Shown: positions 1-8,886 of the stretch, in pieces
Layout: each line of letters starts with the position of its first letter
Position numbering within the stretch: the stretch's first letter is position 1
DNA from: Acidobacteria bacterium 13_2_20CM_57_17
Lineage (GTDB): Bacteria > Acidobacteriota > Terriglobia > Acidiferrales > UBA7541
Assembly (NCBI GenBank): GCA_001914785.1
Contig: MNDE01000112.1
Span: 1-44,339 of the forward strand
Direction of reading: 5' to 3'
DNA length: 44,339 nucleotides
Program-made: the position numbers and the translations under genes
Notes under the pieces: model-generated
Seen by the model: only the letters and a program-made list of their open reading frames with translations
Databases searched by the model: none
What the model was told of the DNA's origin: nothing

Positions 1-1
1 T

Positions 2-2200
2 AAGGTACACAAGACCGTAAAAATGCCGAACGGCAACGTGGTGATCTTTTTGGAAGGCTTGCAGCGCATTCAAGTGCTGGAGCTGATCGGCTTGCGTCCA
101 TTTCTGCAAGCCCGCGTGCAGCCGGAGCCGGACATCATCGGCGAATCCGATACGGAACTGGAAGCTTTACAGCGGAACGTGCAAGAGCTGTTCCGCGACG
201 TGGTAAGCCACTCGCCGCAGCTTTCCGACGACCTGCAAACCGCGGCAATGAATATCGATCATCCGGGCCGTCTGACGGATTTCATCGCCGGGACCTTGCC
301 GTCGCTTTCAACGCTGTTGCGCCAGGAATTAATAGAAACCGCCAGCGTGCGCAAGAGGCTGGAAACGCTGATCCGCGAACTCTCGAAGGAACTCGAGGTT
401 CTGGAGCTGCGCTCGAAAATCCACGAGCAAGTGCAGGAACAGGTGAGCCAAAACCAGCGCGAGTACTTGCTGCGTGAGCAGATGAAGGCGATTCAAAAGG
501 AACTGGGCGAATCTGACGATACGATGCAGGAGATCGACGAACTCCGGAAAAAAGTGGAAGAAGCCGGCATGACCGCGGAAGCCAAGAAAGAGTGCGAACG
601 CGAGCTGAAGCGGCTGTCGAAAATGACTCCTGCTTCCGCGGAGTACATGGTTTCGCGGACATATCTGGAATGGATGACTTCGCTGCCGTGGAGCAAGTCC
701 TCGGGCAGCGCGGAAATCGACATCGTGAAGGCGCACGAGATTCTCGATGAAGACCACTACGATCTGCAGAAGGTGAAAGAGCGCATCCTCGATTACCTGG
801 CGGTGAAGAAGCTTCAGCCGGGAATGAAGGGACCGATTCTTTGCTTCGTGGGCCCCCCGGGCGTGGGCAAGACGTCGCTTGGCAAGTCCATCGCGCGTTC
901 TCTGGGGCGCAAATTCGTGCGCATCGCTCTTGGCGGTATGCACGACGAGGCGGAAATCCGCGGCCACCGGCGCACGTACATCGGCGCGTTGCCGGGACAA
1001 ATTATTCAAGGATTGAAGCGCGGGGAAACAAACGACCCGGTGATGATGCTGGACGAAGTTGACAAGCTCGGGCGCGATTTCCGCGGCGATCCGTCCTCGG
1101 CACTGATGGAAGTTCTCGACCCAGAGCAGAACAGCTCGTTCCGCGATCACTATCTGGATGTGCCTTTCGATCTCTCGAAGGTGCTGTTCATCGCCACAGC
1201 GAACTGGATGGATCCCATCCCTGAGCCGTTGCGGGACCGCATGGAGATCATCGAATTGCCCGGGTACACTGGCGAAGAGAAGCTGCACATCGCGCACAAG
1301 TACCTGATCCCCAAGCAGGCCAAAGAGCACGGTCTGGCAGTGGGCGAGCAGATCGAATTCACGAACGAAGGGTTACAGGAAATCATCCACAGCTTCACTC
1401 GGGAAGCGGGCGTGCGTAACCTGGAGCGCGAGATCGCGACGATCACACGCAAGCAGGCGCGGCGAATGGCCGAAGGCAAGATGGAGAAGATGGTCGTCAC
1501 ACCGGAAGTGGTCCGCGAATTCCTGGGCGTGCCGAAATTCCGCACGGAAAAGGAAGTCGAGGAGCGCGTCAAGAGGCCCGGCGTTGCCGTCGGACTGGTC
1601 TGGACTCCGGTGGGAGGCGACATCATCTTCATCGAAGCGACGCGCATGCGTGGCGGCAAGCAATTCACCATGACCGGGCATCTCGGCGAAGTCATGCAGG
1701 AATCGATGACCGCAGCACTGACCTGGACGCGCGCGAACGGCGAACGATACGGGATCGATCCGGACTTCTTCCGCAAGCAGGACATTCACATCCACGTGCC
1801 GTCGGGCGCGGTGCCGAAGGACGGCCCGTCTGCCGGAGCGGCCATGGTGACCGCGCTAGTGAGCTTGCTGAGCGGGCGTCCGGTGAAGGACCGGCTGGCA
1901 ATGACCGGCGAAATGACACTCTCAGGCGTGGTTCTGCCGATCGGCGGCGTTAAGGAAAAAGTGCTTGGAGCGAAGCGGGCCGGAATCAAGGAAGTTCTGC
2001 TGCCTGCGGACAATGAGCCAAATGTTGTGGCGGATCTCACGCCAGAGATTCTTGGCGACATCAAAATTACGTACGTGCATACGCTGGACGAAGTTCTCGA
2101 ACATGCGCTGCAGAAAGAGGCGGTGACGCCGCCGATCATTCCGCAGCCGGAGCCAAAGCAGAAGCGCCTTGGCCCCGAGGGACCGCGGGCCATTCACTGA
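2..2200 (+). CDS. lon: ATP-dependent protease Lon (5' end outside window)
   Basis: Lon is a cytoplasmic AAA+ serine protease that unfolds and degrades damaged and regulatory proteins. The reading frame is open through the left edge, so the gene is cut. About 80 N-terminal residues of the usual 800 are missing, and the ATG at 23 is internal. Visible parts, numbered from that ATG, are the rest of the N-terminal substrate-binding domain and a coiled-coil stretch (about 100-190). The AAA module follows, with Walker A GPPGVGKT at 277-284 and a Walker B-like MMLDEVDK. The C-terminal protease domain has the catalytic Ser603 in DGPSAGAAM and Lys646 in GGVKEK. The Ser-Lys spacing of 43 residues matches E. 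coli Lon S679/K722. The C-terminus ends in a short proline- and lysine-rich tail. A strong terminator follows. Identification is near certain. Confidence 0.98.
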   Translation, partial: KVHKTVKMPNGNVVIFLEGLQRIQVLELIGLRPFLQARVQPEPDIIGESDTELEALQRNVQELFRDVVSHSPQLSDDLQTAAMNIDHPGRLTDFIAGTLPSLSTLLRQELIETASVRKRLETLIRELSKELEVLELRSKIHEQVQEQVSQNQREYLLREQMKAIQKELGESDDTMQEIDELRKKVEEAGMTAEAKKECERELKRLSKMTPASAEYMVSRTYLEWMTSLPWSKSSGSAEIDIVKAHEILDEDHYDLQKVKERILDYLAVKKLQPGMKGPILCFVGPPGVGKTSLGKSIARSLGRKFVRIALGGMHDEAEIRGHRRTYIGALPGQIIQGLKRGETNDPVMMLDEVDKLGRDFRGDPSSALMEVLDPEQNSSFRDHYLDVPFDLSKVLFIATANWMDPIPEPLRDRMEIIELPGYTGEEKLHIAHKYLIPKQAKEHGLAVGEQIEFTNEGLQEIIHSFTREAGVRNLEREIATITRKQARRMAEGKMEKMVVTPEVVREFLGVPKFRTEKEVEERVKRPGVAVGLVWTPVGGDIIFIEATRMRGGKQFTMTGHLGEVMQESMTAALTWTRANGERYGIDPDFFRKQDIHIHVPSGAVPKDGPSAGAAMVTALVSLLSGRPVKDRLAMTGEMTLSGVVLPIGGVKEKVLGAKRAGIKEVLLPADNEPNVVADLTPEILGDIKITYVHTLDEVLEHALQKEAVTPPIIPQPEPKQKRLGPEGPRAIH

Positions 2201-2223
2201 GAAACATTTAGCCTCGACTAGGA

Positions 2224-2239
2224 GCACGACATGTCGTGC
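2224..2239. repeat. 16-bp perfect palindrome between lon and its terminator
   Basis: The sequence GCACGACATGTCGTGC is its own reverse complement. It lies 24 bases after the lon stop and 22 bases before the terminator stem. It could form a hairpin in the lon 3' UTR or be a protein-binding site. No function is recognised. Confidence 0.5.
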
Positions 2240-2261
2240 CCCACAAAGAAAGCATGTCATA

Positions 2262-2288
2262 GGCCCCCGATCGAATCGGGGGCCTTTT
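2262..2288 (+). terminator. Rho-independent terminator of lon
   Basis: A perfect 10-bp stem, GGCCCCCGAT pairing with ATCGGGGGCC, has a CGA loop and is followed by TTTT. It sits about 60 bases after the lon stop, where a transcript end is expected. Confidence 0.9.
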
Positions 2289-2345
2289 CATTTTCGGCGA
2301 CACTAGCGGCCTGGAAACAAAGTCCTGCTAACATGTGTCTGAAAG

Positions 2346-2951
2346 ATGCCTCACGAAAAATCAATTGCAACGGATGCCCCGGCGGAACTTGCCAAGCGCA
2401 TTACGGAAGTGCTGCTCCGAGAGCGTGTCGTGCCGCGCTTTGTGGATTCTTACGTTGTCGAGAACGGCCGCCACGCGCTGCAGGTTCATGCTTCGCTTTA
2501 CCGCGATCTTCTGACGCTATTGCAGCGGGAGGCGTTGCTGGCATTAACGGTGCGGGCTTTGGCCATCGTTTGCGATGAGCCGCACTCCGCGGGGAAATCC
2601 AAGCCACGTCCCATGTTGCGGCGGGACGCTACGGCGTTTCGCAGAAAATATCTGGCGTCGCTGGCGCGGCAGCAGGGTTGGACTGCAGGCGACGCGCTGG
2701 ATTTTCAGCGGGACCTGCAGATCTACCAGGAATTGCTGGCGCGCGCGGCGGCGAAACAGCGCACGCGAAAACCCTTTGAAGCCGCGGACCATCCCTTCGT
2801 CGACCGGTGCGCGTTTCTGCTGGATTCGTCGTTCATGGAAAACGCGCGCTTAGCGGCCAGCCGCACCTTGGCGGGGATCGAGGAGCTGGCGGTACAACTC
2901 ATTGCTTTGCCCGATGCGGAGACGAAGACAAAGGCTTCCCACACAAGTTGA
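2346..2951 (+). CDS. Unknown 201-aa protein
   Basis: No family is recognised. The product is soluble, probably mostly helical, rich in Arg, Ala and Leu, and has no signal peptide or membrane segment. There are no Cys pairs or nucleotide-binding motifs. The frame is open for 600 bases in the same direction as lon, and its codon use (GC-rich third positions) resembles its neighbours, so it is probably real. The ATG start at 2346 has only a weak purine stretch (GAAAG) upstream. It lies beyond the lon terminator and so probably has its own promoter. It is followed by a 90-base gap and the convergent ybjQ-like gene. Confidence 0.65.
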   Translation: MPHEKSIATDAPAELAKRITEVLLRERVVPRFVDSYVVENGRHALQVHASLYRDLLTLLQREALLALTVRALAIVCDEPHSAGKSKPRPMLRRDATAFRRKYLASLARQQGWTAGDALDFQRDLQIYQELLARAAAKQRTRKPFEAADHPFVDRCAFLLDSSFMENARLAASRTLAGIEELAVQLIALPDAETKTKASHTS

Positions 2952-3044
2952 GCGAAGAATTCTTTGGGATGGTTCTAGTTATCGAGCCACGTCGCTGAGA
3001 AAAGCGCGTCGCGGAATTGCCTCGCCAACAGCATTCGGGAACAG

Positions 3045-3386
3045 CTAGGAAATGCGTTCTACCTGGACGGCTGTTCCATAGGCGAGCACTTCGGTTACGC
3101 CTTGCATGACTTCGGTGGCGTCATAGCGCATGCCCACAACAGCATTCGCTCCGTGCTGGCCGGCGTGCTGCAGCAGAAGTTCGAAGGAATCTTCGCGCGT
3201 CTTCTCGCAGAGGTTCGTTAGTATGGTGATGTTTCCGCCGACGATAGTTTGAAGCGCGGCGCCTAGGTTCCCGATCAGACTGCGCGAGCGCACGACAATT
3301 CCCCGCACAATCCCTAAATTCCTGACGATCCGGTAGCCCGGCAGTTCGAGCGCTGAGGTGACCATACTCGCATCCACTAATGGCAT
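3045..3386 (-). CDS. YbjQ/UPF0145-family protein
   Basis: A 113-aa protein of the YbjQ (UPF0145, DUF74, 'heavy-metal-binding') family, small cytoplasmic proteins of unknown biochemical role that form pentamers. Family features are the N-terminal LPGYRIV strand, the [12 protein letters not shown] segment and the C-terminal [11 protein letters not shown] block. That last block is the most conserved part of the family. Length is normal. The ATG at 3386 is preceded by a good ribosome-binding site (AGGAG, 5 bases away). It is divergent from the glycosyltransferase at 3480 with about 90 bases between them, which must hold both promoters. The metal-binding label is historical and not supported by any cysteine cluster here. 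Confidence 0.9.
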   Translation of the reverse strand: MPLVDASMVTSALELPGYRIVRNLGIVRGIVVRSRSLIGNLGAALQTIVGGNITILTNLCEKTREDSFELLLQHAGQHGANAVVGMRYDATEVMQGVTEVLAYGTAVQVERIS

Positions 3387-3479
3387 TTTGTTCTCCTTAG
3401 GAATGGGCGTTTACCGGTGCGATTCTAACCGTTCAAAGGGCGCACTGCGAGCAATGTTCGTCTGCTATCCTCAGACAAC

Positions 3480-4670
3480 GTGGAAACATTATTTTATTTC
3501 CTGGTATTTTTGCAGATCCTCGTTGGAGTGTATCTCATCTGGCACGCTCTGCAATGGCTTGGCTACGTACGGCGGCGTCTGCACTCGGATCCGGGATTCT
3601 ACACACCACGCGTAGCCGTGCTTTGCCCCTGCAAAGGCATGGAGCCGGGTCTGGAGCGCAACCTGCTGTCGCTCACGGAATTCGAGCGTCAAAACTACGA
3701 AATCTTTTTCATTCTGGCTTCAGCTTCGGATCCGGCGCGCAGCATTGTGGAGCGCGTTGCCAAAAGTTCCAGAGTGAAAGCCAACGTAATCATCGCGGGA
3801 AACCCGTCCAACTCCGGCGAAAAAGTGAACAATCTGCGGGTGGCCATGGAACAACTGCCGCCGGAATTTGAAGTCCTCGTCTTCACCGATTCCGATGGCT
3901 GTCCAGGGAGACGCTGGCTGCACCATCTCGTGTCGCCGCTGGGGGATGTGAGAATCGGAGCGACAACCACCATGCGCTGGCTGCTTCCCAATCGCGGAAA
4001 TCCTGCGACCGCACTGCTCGCCGCGTGGAATGCGCCGCTGGCCACCATGCTCACCGAGAAGGGCAAAAACTTCTGCTGGGGCGGCGGCACGGCCATCCGG
4101 CGGAGCACTTTCGAACAGTCGGGTGTCATGGACGTGTGGAGGAATTCCGTTAGCGATGATTATTCCTTGACCCGAGCGCTGGAGCGCACGAACCGCCCGA
4201 TCGTTTTCATTCCGGAGTGCTTGACGCTCTCTTACGCCGACACCGATTTACAGGGGCTGCTCGAATTCACGAACCGACAAGTCTTGATCACGCGCGTGTA
4301 CGCGGGAAACATTTGGAGGACCGCGGCTGCGACGCATCTTCTCTACTGCATGACGCTCTTATTCGGAGTCATCCTGTTCCTCAGCGTCACTTTCGAACAG
4401 CGGCCTGCATTCCACATTGCCACTCTGACTTTTCTTCCGCTTGTCCTTTCTTCGATCCGCAGCGCCATCCGCCTCGTCGGTGTAACGGAAGCTCTCCCGG
4501 CTGCCCGCTCGCAAATCATGGGGCAAGCCTGGATTTATGTTCTGTTAACACTTCTTGTTCCATTTCTGTACATCGTGAATTTTGTGAACTCTCTCGTCAC
4601 GCGCAAGATTCGCTGGCGGGGTCTGGCATACGAATTGATTGGCTCGGAACAAACGCGAATCATCCAGTAG
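3480..4670 (+). CDS. Membrane GT2 glycosyltransferase, ceramide-glucosyltransferase/HpnI type
   Basis: A 396-aa inner-membrane glycosyltransferase of family GT2. There is one N-terminal membrane helix (about 4-22). A cytoplasmic GT-A domain follows, with VAVLCPCKG, the metal-binding TDSDG and the catalytic-base region SDDYSL. About three helices close the protein (roughly 285-385). This layout matches ceramide glucosyltransferase and the hopanoid-associated HpnI proteins, so a lipid acceptor is likely, but the substrate cannot be read from the sequence. The usual (Q/R)xxRW box is changed: the matching stretch reads RQVLITRVY, with Leu-Ile where Arg-Trp is expected. The start is GTG at 3480; the first ATG is far inside the catalytic domain. 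No biosynthetic partners are adjacent. Confidence 0.85.
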   Translation: METLFYFLVFLQILVGVYLIWHALQWLGYVRRRLHSDPGFYTPRVAVLCPCKGMEPGLERNLLSLTEFERQNYEIFFILASASDPARSIVERVAKSSRVKANVIIAGNPSNSGEKVNNLRVAMEQLPPEFEVLVFTDSDGCPGRRWLHHLVSPLGDVRIGATTTMRWLLPNRGNPATALLAAWNAPLATMLTEKGKNFCWGGGTAIRRSTFEQSGVMDVWRNSVSDDYSLTRALERTNRPIVFIPECLTLSYADTDLQGLLEFTNRQVLITRVYAGNIWRTAAATHLLYCMTLLFGVILFLSVTFEQRPAFHIATLTFLPLVLSSIRSAIRLVGVTEALPAARSQIMGQAWIYVLLTLLVPFLYIVNFVNSLVTRKIRWRGLAYELIGSEQTRIIQ

Positions 4671-5091
4671 TAGGTCCGTCGGCGGAGTGAGGCCGTGTTT
4701 TGGCATTACGCCGCAGGGTGGTTTTTCCTCATTGGGGGAGGGAAAAAATTCGCCTATCGTGCAATTCCTACCGTCCAATGGGCTTAAAAATGCCTAATGT
4801 CGCGCATAAGTCCCCAAAATTGAATAGGTTGCATATTCTTCCATTCGGAAGAATATTTGCAGACAACGAAGCTTCGGTATAATTGACGCAGGTGAATTTT
4901 TGGGGAGGCCCTGCCCACGCCTGGTCATTTCCGATACGTGGACTAGAGTCAAGAAGCCATCGGCTCTCTTTTCTGGCTTCATTCATGACTGTCTACCCTA
5001 TCTGGGGAGTGACGCCCCGCCGAGGGGCGAAGAAAAATAAAACTTAATAAGCTTCGGTTCCGTCACGAGGCTGCATTCTGAGGGGGTGCAC
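4671..5091 (+). promoter_or_regulatory. 420-base leader before the LuxR-type gene, with hairpin and candidate promoter
   Basis: No convincing gene lies here. A perfect 10-bp inverted repeat, ATATTCTTCC and GGAAGAATAT with a four-base loop, spans 4833-4856 and has no T-run after it, so it is more likely an operator than a terminator. Directly downstream is a possible sigma-70 promoter: TTGCAG at 4857-4862, a short 15-bp spacer and TATAAT at 4878-4883. Transcription from it would give a 5' leader of about 200 bases. These are readings of sequence only. Confidence 0.45.
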
Positions 5092-5706
5092 GTGAAGGTG
5101 ATCCGCAGAAGTGAACACCTGCAACAATTGGCAAGTTCTCGCCCGCATTTTCCCCGCGATGTCTACTTTTTTTACGAAAAAGGTACCGGAGTCGCCCACT
5201 TCCATGTCGAAGCCGGACCAGACGGCCGGTTTCCCGTGGACCAAGCCGCCGGTCTGCTGGCAATGCACTGCATGGTAAGGGGTCAGTCCACGGACGATTA
5301 CGTTGTCATGGTCCAGGCCGAAGACGAGATCCTGGAAGGCCTCAAAGAGAAAGCAAACAAGCTCCTGGAAGCAGGGAAATCGGTCTGCAGCCAGGTGAAG
5401 ATGACACGGCGGGAGGAAGAAGTTCTCTCCGGCCTGATGAAAAGTCTCGCCAATAAGGAAATCGCTGCCAACCTGAATCTCTCCGAGCGCACCGTGAAAT
5501 TCCACGTCTCCTCGCTGCTCGCGAAGTTTCGTGTGCGCGGCCGCATGGAGTTGGTCCGCGAAGCTTCGAGGCAAACCGCCGGCGCTATGTCGATGGGGAT
5601 GCCGGTGGCCACGCGAGAGGCGCGCGCTCTGGCGCCGAGGAATTATCCCTCGACCCGGCAACCAGTATCCGTTGTTCCACTGGCCAAGCGGCAATTGATG
5701 GCATAA
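5092..5706 (+). CDS. LuxR-type (GerE) HTH transcriptional regulator
   Basis: A protein of about 204 aa with a C-terminal LuxR/GerE DNA-binding domain: TRREEEVLSGL, NKEIAANLNLSERTVKFH and the recognition helix through LLAKF (roughly residues 102-160). The N-terminal half has no receiver-domain acidic pocket and no recognised sensor, so it is not a classical response regulator. A Ser/Pro/Arg-rich tail follows the HTH. GTG at 5092 is chosen because AGGGGG at 5081-5086 is then correctly spaced. The GTG at 5086 would overlap that ribosome-binding site and add two residues. The long leader with an inverted repeat suggests regulated expression, perhaps autoregulation (inference). A bidirectional terminator separates it from the convergent sod gene. 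Confidence 0.88.
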   Translation: MKVIRRSEHLQQLASSRPHFPRDVYFFYEKGTGVAHFHVEAGPDGRFPVDQAAGLLAMHCMVRGQSTDDYVVMVQAEDEILEGLKEKANKLLEAGKSVCSQVKMTRREEEVLSGLMKSLANKEIAANLNLSERTVKFHVSSLLAKFRVRGRMELVREASRQTAGAMSMGMPVATREARALAPRNYPSTRQPVSVVPLAKRQLMA

Positions 5707-5738
5707 TTCGGATTCCATTCCAATTTTTCAAGGCATAT

Positions 5739-5769
5739 AAAAAGCCCCCGATTTGATCGGGGGCTTTTT
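5739..5769. terminator. Bidirectional terminator between luxR-type gene and sod
   Basis: A perfect 14-bp stem (AAAAAGCCCCCGAT with ATCGGGGGCTTTTT) closes a TTG loop. It has T-runs in both directions and serves the two convergent genes on either side. Confidence 0.93.
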
Positions 5770-5795
5770 ATTTCTCAAAGCTGGCAGGTGAAGAA

Positions 5796-6551
5796 CTATT
5801 TTTTCGCGGCATCGAAGAGTTCGGCGGCTTTGTCCCAATTGACGACGTTCCACCAGGCCTTGATGTAATCCCCGCGCAGGTTTTGATATTTCAAGTAGTA
5901 GGCGTGTTCCCAGACGTCCAACCCAAGAACAGCTTTTCCGCCACCCGAAAGCAGGTAAGGAGTGTCCTGATTCGGAGTAGAGTCGATGGCAAGTTTCCCG
6001 TCGCGGACAACCAGCCAGGCCCAACCGGAGCCAAAGCGGCCCAAGCCAGCAGCGGCAAATTTCTCCTGAAATCCGGCAAAAGAACCAAACGCCGAATTGA
6101 TCGCCGCCGCAAGATTCCCCTTGGGCTCTCCGCCACCGCCCTTTTTCATGAGCGTCCAGAAGAGCATGTGGTTCCAGTGGCCGCCGCCGTTGTTGCGGAC
6201 GGCGTTGCGAATATTCTCCGGGATCGAGTCGAGGCCTTTGAGCAGATCGTCGATGGACTTGGCCTGCAAACTGGCCTGACCCTCCAGGGCCTTGTTGAGG
6301 TTGGTAACGTAAGCGCCGTGATGTTTGTCATGATGGATCTCCATCGTCTTGGCGTCGATGTAAGGCTCAAGTGCGTCAAACGAGTACGGCAACGGGGGCA
6401 CGGTAAATGCCACGGGTTTATCCTCCAGAGTGAGATTTGAATCCGAATTGGTCGTGGTGCCAGCGCGCAAAAGACCAGGTGCAGCGTGTCCTGCCCCAAG
6501 CAATCCAGCGCCAACGATACCAGTATTCAACAAAAAATTACGGCGATTCAC
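5796..6551 (-). CDS. sod: Fe/Mn superoxide dismutase with Tat signal
   Basis: A 251-aa superoxide dismutase of the Fe/Mn family, converting superoxide to peroxide and oxygen. The four metal ligands are visible by alignment with E. coli SodA: His73 (EIHHDKHH), His128 ([10 protein letters not shown]), Asp212 and His216 ([10 protein letters not shown]). The first 35 residues are an extra extension, MNRRNFLLN followed by a Gly/Ala-rich hydrophobic stretch. This is a twin-arginine signal, so the enzyme is probably exported folded with its metal. The start is GTG at 6551, preceded by GAGG; an inner start would lose the twin arginine. Whether the metal is iron or manganese cannot be decided by eye. 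It lies just downstream of queG with an 87-base gap. Confidence 0.95.
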   Translation of the reverse strand: MNRRNFLLNTGIVGAGLLGAGHAAPGLLRAGTTTNSDSNLTLEDKPVAFTVPPLPYSFDALEPYIDAKTMEIHHDKHHGAYVTNLNKALEGQASLQAKSIDDLLKGLDSIPENIRNAVRNNGGGHWNHMLFWTLMKKGGGGEPKGNLAAAINSAFGSFAGFQEKFAAAGLGRFGSGWAWLVVRDGKLAIDSTPNQDTPYLLSGGGKAVLGLDVWEHAYYLKYQNLRGDYIKAWWNVVNWDKAAELFDAAKK

Positions 6552-6638
6552 GGGAACCTCAGCAGTGCGGAGGGCGAATCGACCTGCGGGTGGGATTATA
6601 CCGCTACCAGTCGCTCTCGCAACTTTTCCCTTGCGCTC

Positions 6639-7772
6639 TTATTGGATGCGCGAAAGCGCCCAACGGGCAGATTCCGCGACAACCTGATCCTCGGAAGCCG
6701 CCAGCCGCTCCACAAGAGATCGAATGCGGCCGTGATCCGGCATGCCCGGCTGCAGACCGGAATTCCCAAGCGCCATGCACGCGTTGCGCATCAGGCCGCG
6801 CCATTTGGCACGTTTGACGGCGCTTCCGCGAAACAGTTCGCGAAAGTCAACTTCGCTCAGCCCGAGGAGCCACTCCAGTCTTGGAAGGTAGAGCGATTCC
6901 TCTTGCGGCGGCAGAGACGTTCCGCGATTTTCTTCGCGCGCGGGAAAAACTCTCGGCTGGAACTGCGGAATGGTGACAAGCGGTGCGCGCCGGTTCCACG
7001 GACAAACATCCTGGCAGATATCACAGCCGAAAACGTGATTTCCCATCGGCTCGCGGAACTCTTCAGGGATGGAGCCTCTCAGTTCGATGGTCAGGTAGGA
7101 AATGCACTTTCGCGCATCCATGACGTAGGGTTCGACGAAGGCCTGCGTGGGGCAAGCGTCCAGGCATCGCCGGCAGCTTCCGCACAAGTCCGGCGGAGGT
7201 AACTCATTCTCTCCGAGCGTCGGTTCGAGATCGAGGGTGCTGAGAATCACACCCAGAAAAAAGAAGGAGCCGAGCATCTGATTCAACAGTAGCGTGTTTT
7301 TTCCGAGCCATCCCAAACCGGCATATTTCGCGAGCACTCGCTCCTGGACAGGTCCCGTGTCCACGTAAGCTCGTGCCTCGAATGACTCCGTAAAGCGTTC
7401 TCGCAAGGATTCCACGAGCGCGTTCAGTCTCTCCCGCAATACGTCGTGATAATCGTCGCCCCAGGCATAACGGGAAATCCACCCGGTCGGCTTGCTGTAT
7501 TCGATTGGCAAGGCAGGATCGGTGGAGAGAGGCCGCTCCGTGTTGTAGTTGAGCAAGCAGACGATGACACTCCGGATTCCCGGCATGGCAGTTTGCGGGT
7601 CGGAGCGCCGAGGATCCTCGAGGTACTTCATCTCGCCGGCGTAGCCTCGGGCCAGCCAGTCGGGCATTTGCTCGAGTTCGGGAAATTTTTCCGCGCGCAC
7701 TACGCCACAGAGGTCGAATCCCAGAGTTTTTGCCTGGTCCACAATCCAAAGGGTATCGGCGAGGAGCATCAT
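6639..7772 (-). CDS. queG: Epoxyqueuosine reductase
   Basis: QueG carries out the last step of queuosine synthesis, reducing epoxyqueuosine to queuosine in the wobble base of tRNAs for Asp, Asn, His and Tyr. It uses cobalamin and two [4Fe-4S] clusters. Visible features are the N-terminal cobalamin-dependent reductase part with the catalytic-Asp motif AYVDTGPVQER, two ferredoxin-like cluster motifs (CGSCRRCLDACPT and CDICQDVCPWN), and a C-terminal HEAT-like helical repeat. The length of 377 aa is normal. The start is one of two adjacent ATGs (7772 or 7769) with no strong ribosome-binding site. It may be cotranscribed with the STAS gene 86 bases upstream. No other queuosine gene is in the window. 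Confidence 0.96.
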   Translation of the reverse strand: MMLLADTLWIVDQAKTLGFDLCGVVRAEKFPELEQMPDWLARGYAGEMKYLEDPRRSDPQTAMPGIRSVIVCLLNYNTERPLSTDPALPIEYSKPTGWISRYAWGDDYHDVLRERLNALVESLRERFTESFEARAYVDTGPVQERVLAKYAGLGWLGKNTLLLNQMLGSFFFLGVILSTLDLEPTLGENELPPPDLCGSCRRCLDACPTQAFVEPYVMDARKCISYLTIELRGSIPEEFREPMGNHVFGCDICQDVCPWNRRAPLVTIPQFQPRVFPAREENRGTSLPPQEESLYLPRLEWLLGLSEVDFRELFRGSAVKRAKWRGLMRNACMALGNSGLQPGMPDHGRIRSLVERLAASEDQVVAESARWALSRIQ

Positions 7773-7858
7773 CGAAATGATTGTGCCGCACTCCCGCGAA
7801 TCCGGCGAGTGTTAGGAAACTCCAAAATCGTGCCTGAGAGGAGGGCGGGGCAGTGGAA

Positions 7859-8203
7859 TCAGTTGAAACTTCGCAGCGCGGCGCTCTCGTCTGTAAAGAC
7901 GTCAAATACGGTGTAGAGCTTCGTGATCTGAAGAAGATCTTTGACTTTCTTGGTCAGGTGCAACAACTTCAAGTCTCCGCTTTGATTCTTCACCGCCGTA
8001 AACCCGCTGACCAATTCGCCGATTCCCGAGCTGTCGATGTAGTCCACGTCCGCGAGATTCAGAAGAATCTTTTTCCTCTGATCCTCCAGCAACCCGCGAA
8101 TGGTCTTTCGCAATAAAGCGCTGCCATCTCCCAGCGTGATCTTTCCGCTCAGATCCACAACGGTGACTTGCCCGGCATCGCGGTGCGTCGCATGTAGTGA
8201 CAT
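7859..8203 (-). CDS. STAS-domain anti-sigma factor antagonist
   Basis: A 114-aa single STAS domain like SpoIIAA/RsbV, the antagonist half of a partner-switching system. The loop VDYIDSSGIGELV holds the serine (Ser58 or Ser59) that the partner kinase would phosphorylate. Unphosphorylated antagonist binds the kinase and frees its target, usually a sigma factor. The ATG has a good ribosome-binding site (AAGGAA). It starts 8 bases after the stop of the RsbW-like gene, so the two are almost certainly one operon. No cognate sigma factor or PP2C phosphatase is nearby. The target could equally be another regulator. Confidence 0.93.
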   Translation of the reverse strand: MSLHATHRDAGQVTVVDLSGKITLGDGSALLRKTIRGLLEDQRKKILLNLADVDYIDSSGIGELVSGFTAVKNQSGDLKLLHLTKKVKDLLQITKLYTVFDVFTDESAALRSFN

Positions 8204-8211
8204 CTGTTTCC

Positions 8212-8697
8212 TTACGCTTCCCGTTTGCGCGTGGCGTTTTGCCCGCTCTGGCCATTCGGCGAAGCACTCCCCGGGGCAGGCAGCTTCTTGGACATCACGA
8301 TTTCCGCACCACCTGTTTTGCCGGGAACCACATCGAACTCGTCCATAAAAGCGCGCATCAGGAAAATCCCCCGGCCGGAGGTGCTAAGCAGATTCTCTTC
8401 CGCGAGGGGGTCCGGCACGTCCGCCAGTTTAAAACCGATTCCTTCGTCCAACACGTGAATAATCATCTTTTCGGCGGTAAGGTCGACGGCAAGGTGGATC
8501 TTCTTTTCCGGGCGTTCCTCGTTCCCATAGTGAAAGGCGTTGATCACGCCTTCGCGCACGCTCATCCCAATGCGGTAACAGTCATCTTCACCGAATCCGG
8601 CCGCCTCCGCCACCCGGAGACACATCTCCTCCGCCAGATTGACGCTTTCGACTTGCGTCTCCAGCGTCATTTCAAGGTGCTTGGTGGTGAGCGCCAT
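8212..8697 (-). CDS. RsbW-like anti-sigma factor/serine kinase (GHKL ATPase)
   Basis: A 161-aa GHKL-type ATPase of the RsbW/SpoIIAB group. Motifs are an N-box in SVREGVINAFHYGN, the G1-box LDEGIGF and the G2-like STSGRGIFLMRAF. In the family, such a protein binds a sigma factor and phosphorylates the STAS partner encoded immediately downstream. A 25-residue Pro/Ser/Gly/Arg tail follows the domain. The ATG at 8697 follows AAAAG, a weak ribosome-binding site. About 190 bases separate it from the end of comM, so a promoter probably lies between. Confidence 0.92.
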   Translation of the reverse strand: MALTTKHLEMTLETQVESVNLAEEMCLRVAEAAGFGEDDCYRIGMSVREGVINAFHYGNEERPEKKIHLAVDLTAEKMIIHVLDEGIGFKLADVPDPLAEENLLSTSGRGIFLMRAFMDEFDVVPGKTGGAEIVMSKKLPAPGSASPNGQSGQNATRKREA

Positions 8698-8886
8698 CTT
8701 TTGCGTTGCGGCTGCCCCGGGAGCCCCTAATGTCAGCGCTTTATGGGTAACATAGCCAAGGAAACAGAGTCAATGGAGCAAGCCGGCCATCCTTCCATAT
8801 AGATTAGATGCACTGTGCGGCAAGGAAGCAACCGCAGCAGGATGGACGTCGGCTGACGACGGGAGATGAGGAGCTGCGTTTGCTCC

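Noticed and set aside
5086..5088. GTG at 5086 as the start of the LuxR-type gene
   Set aside because: It overlaps the AGGGGG ribosome-binding site; GTG at 5092 has correct spacing.
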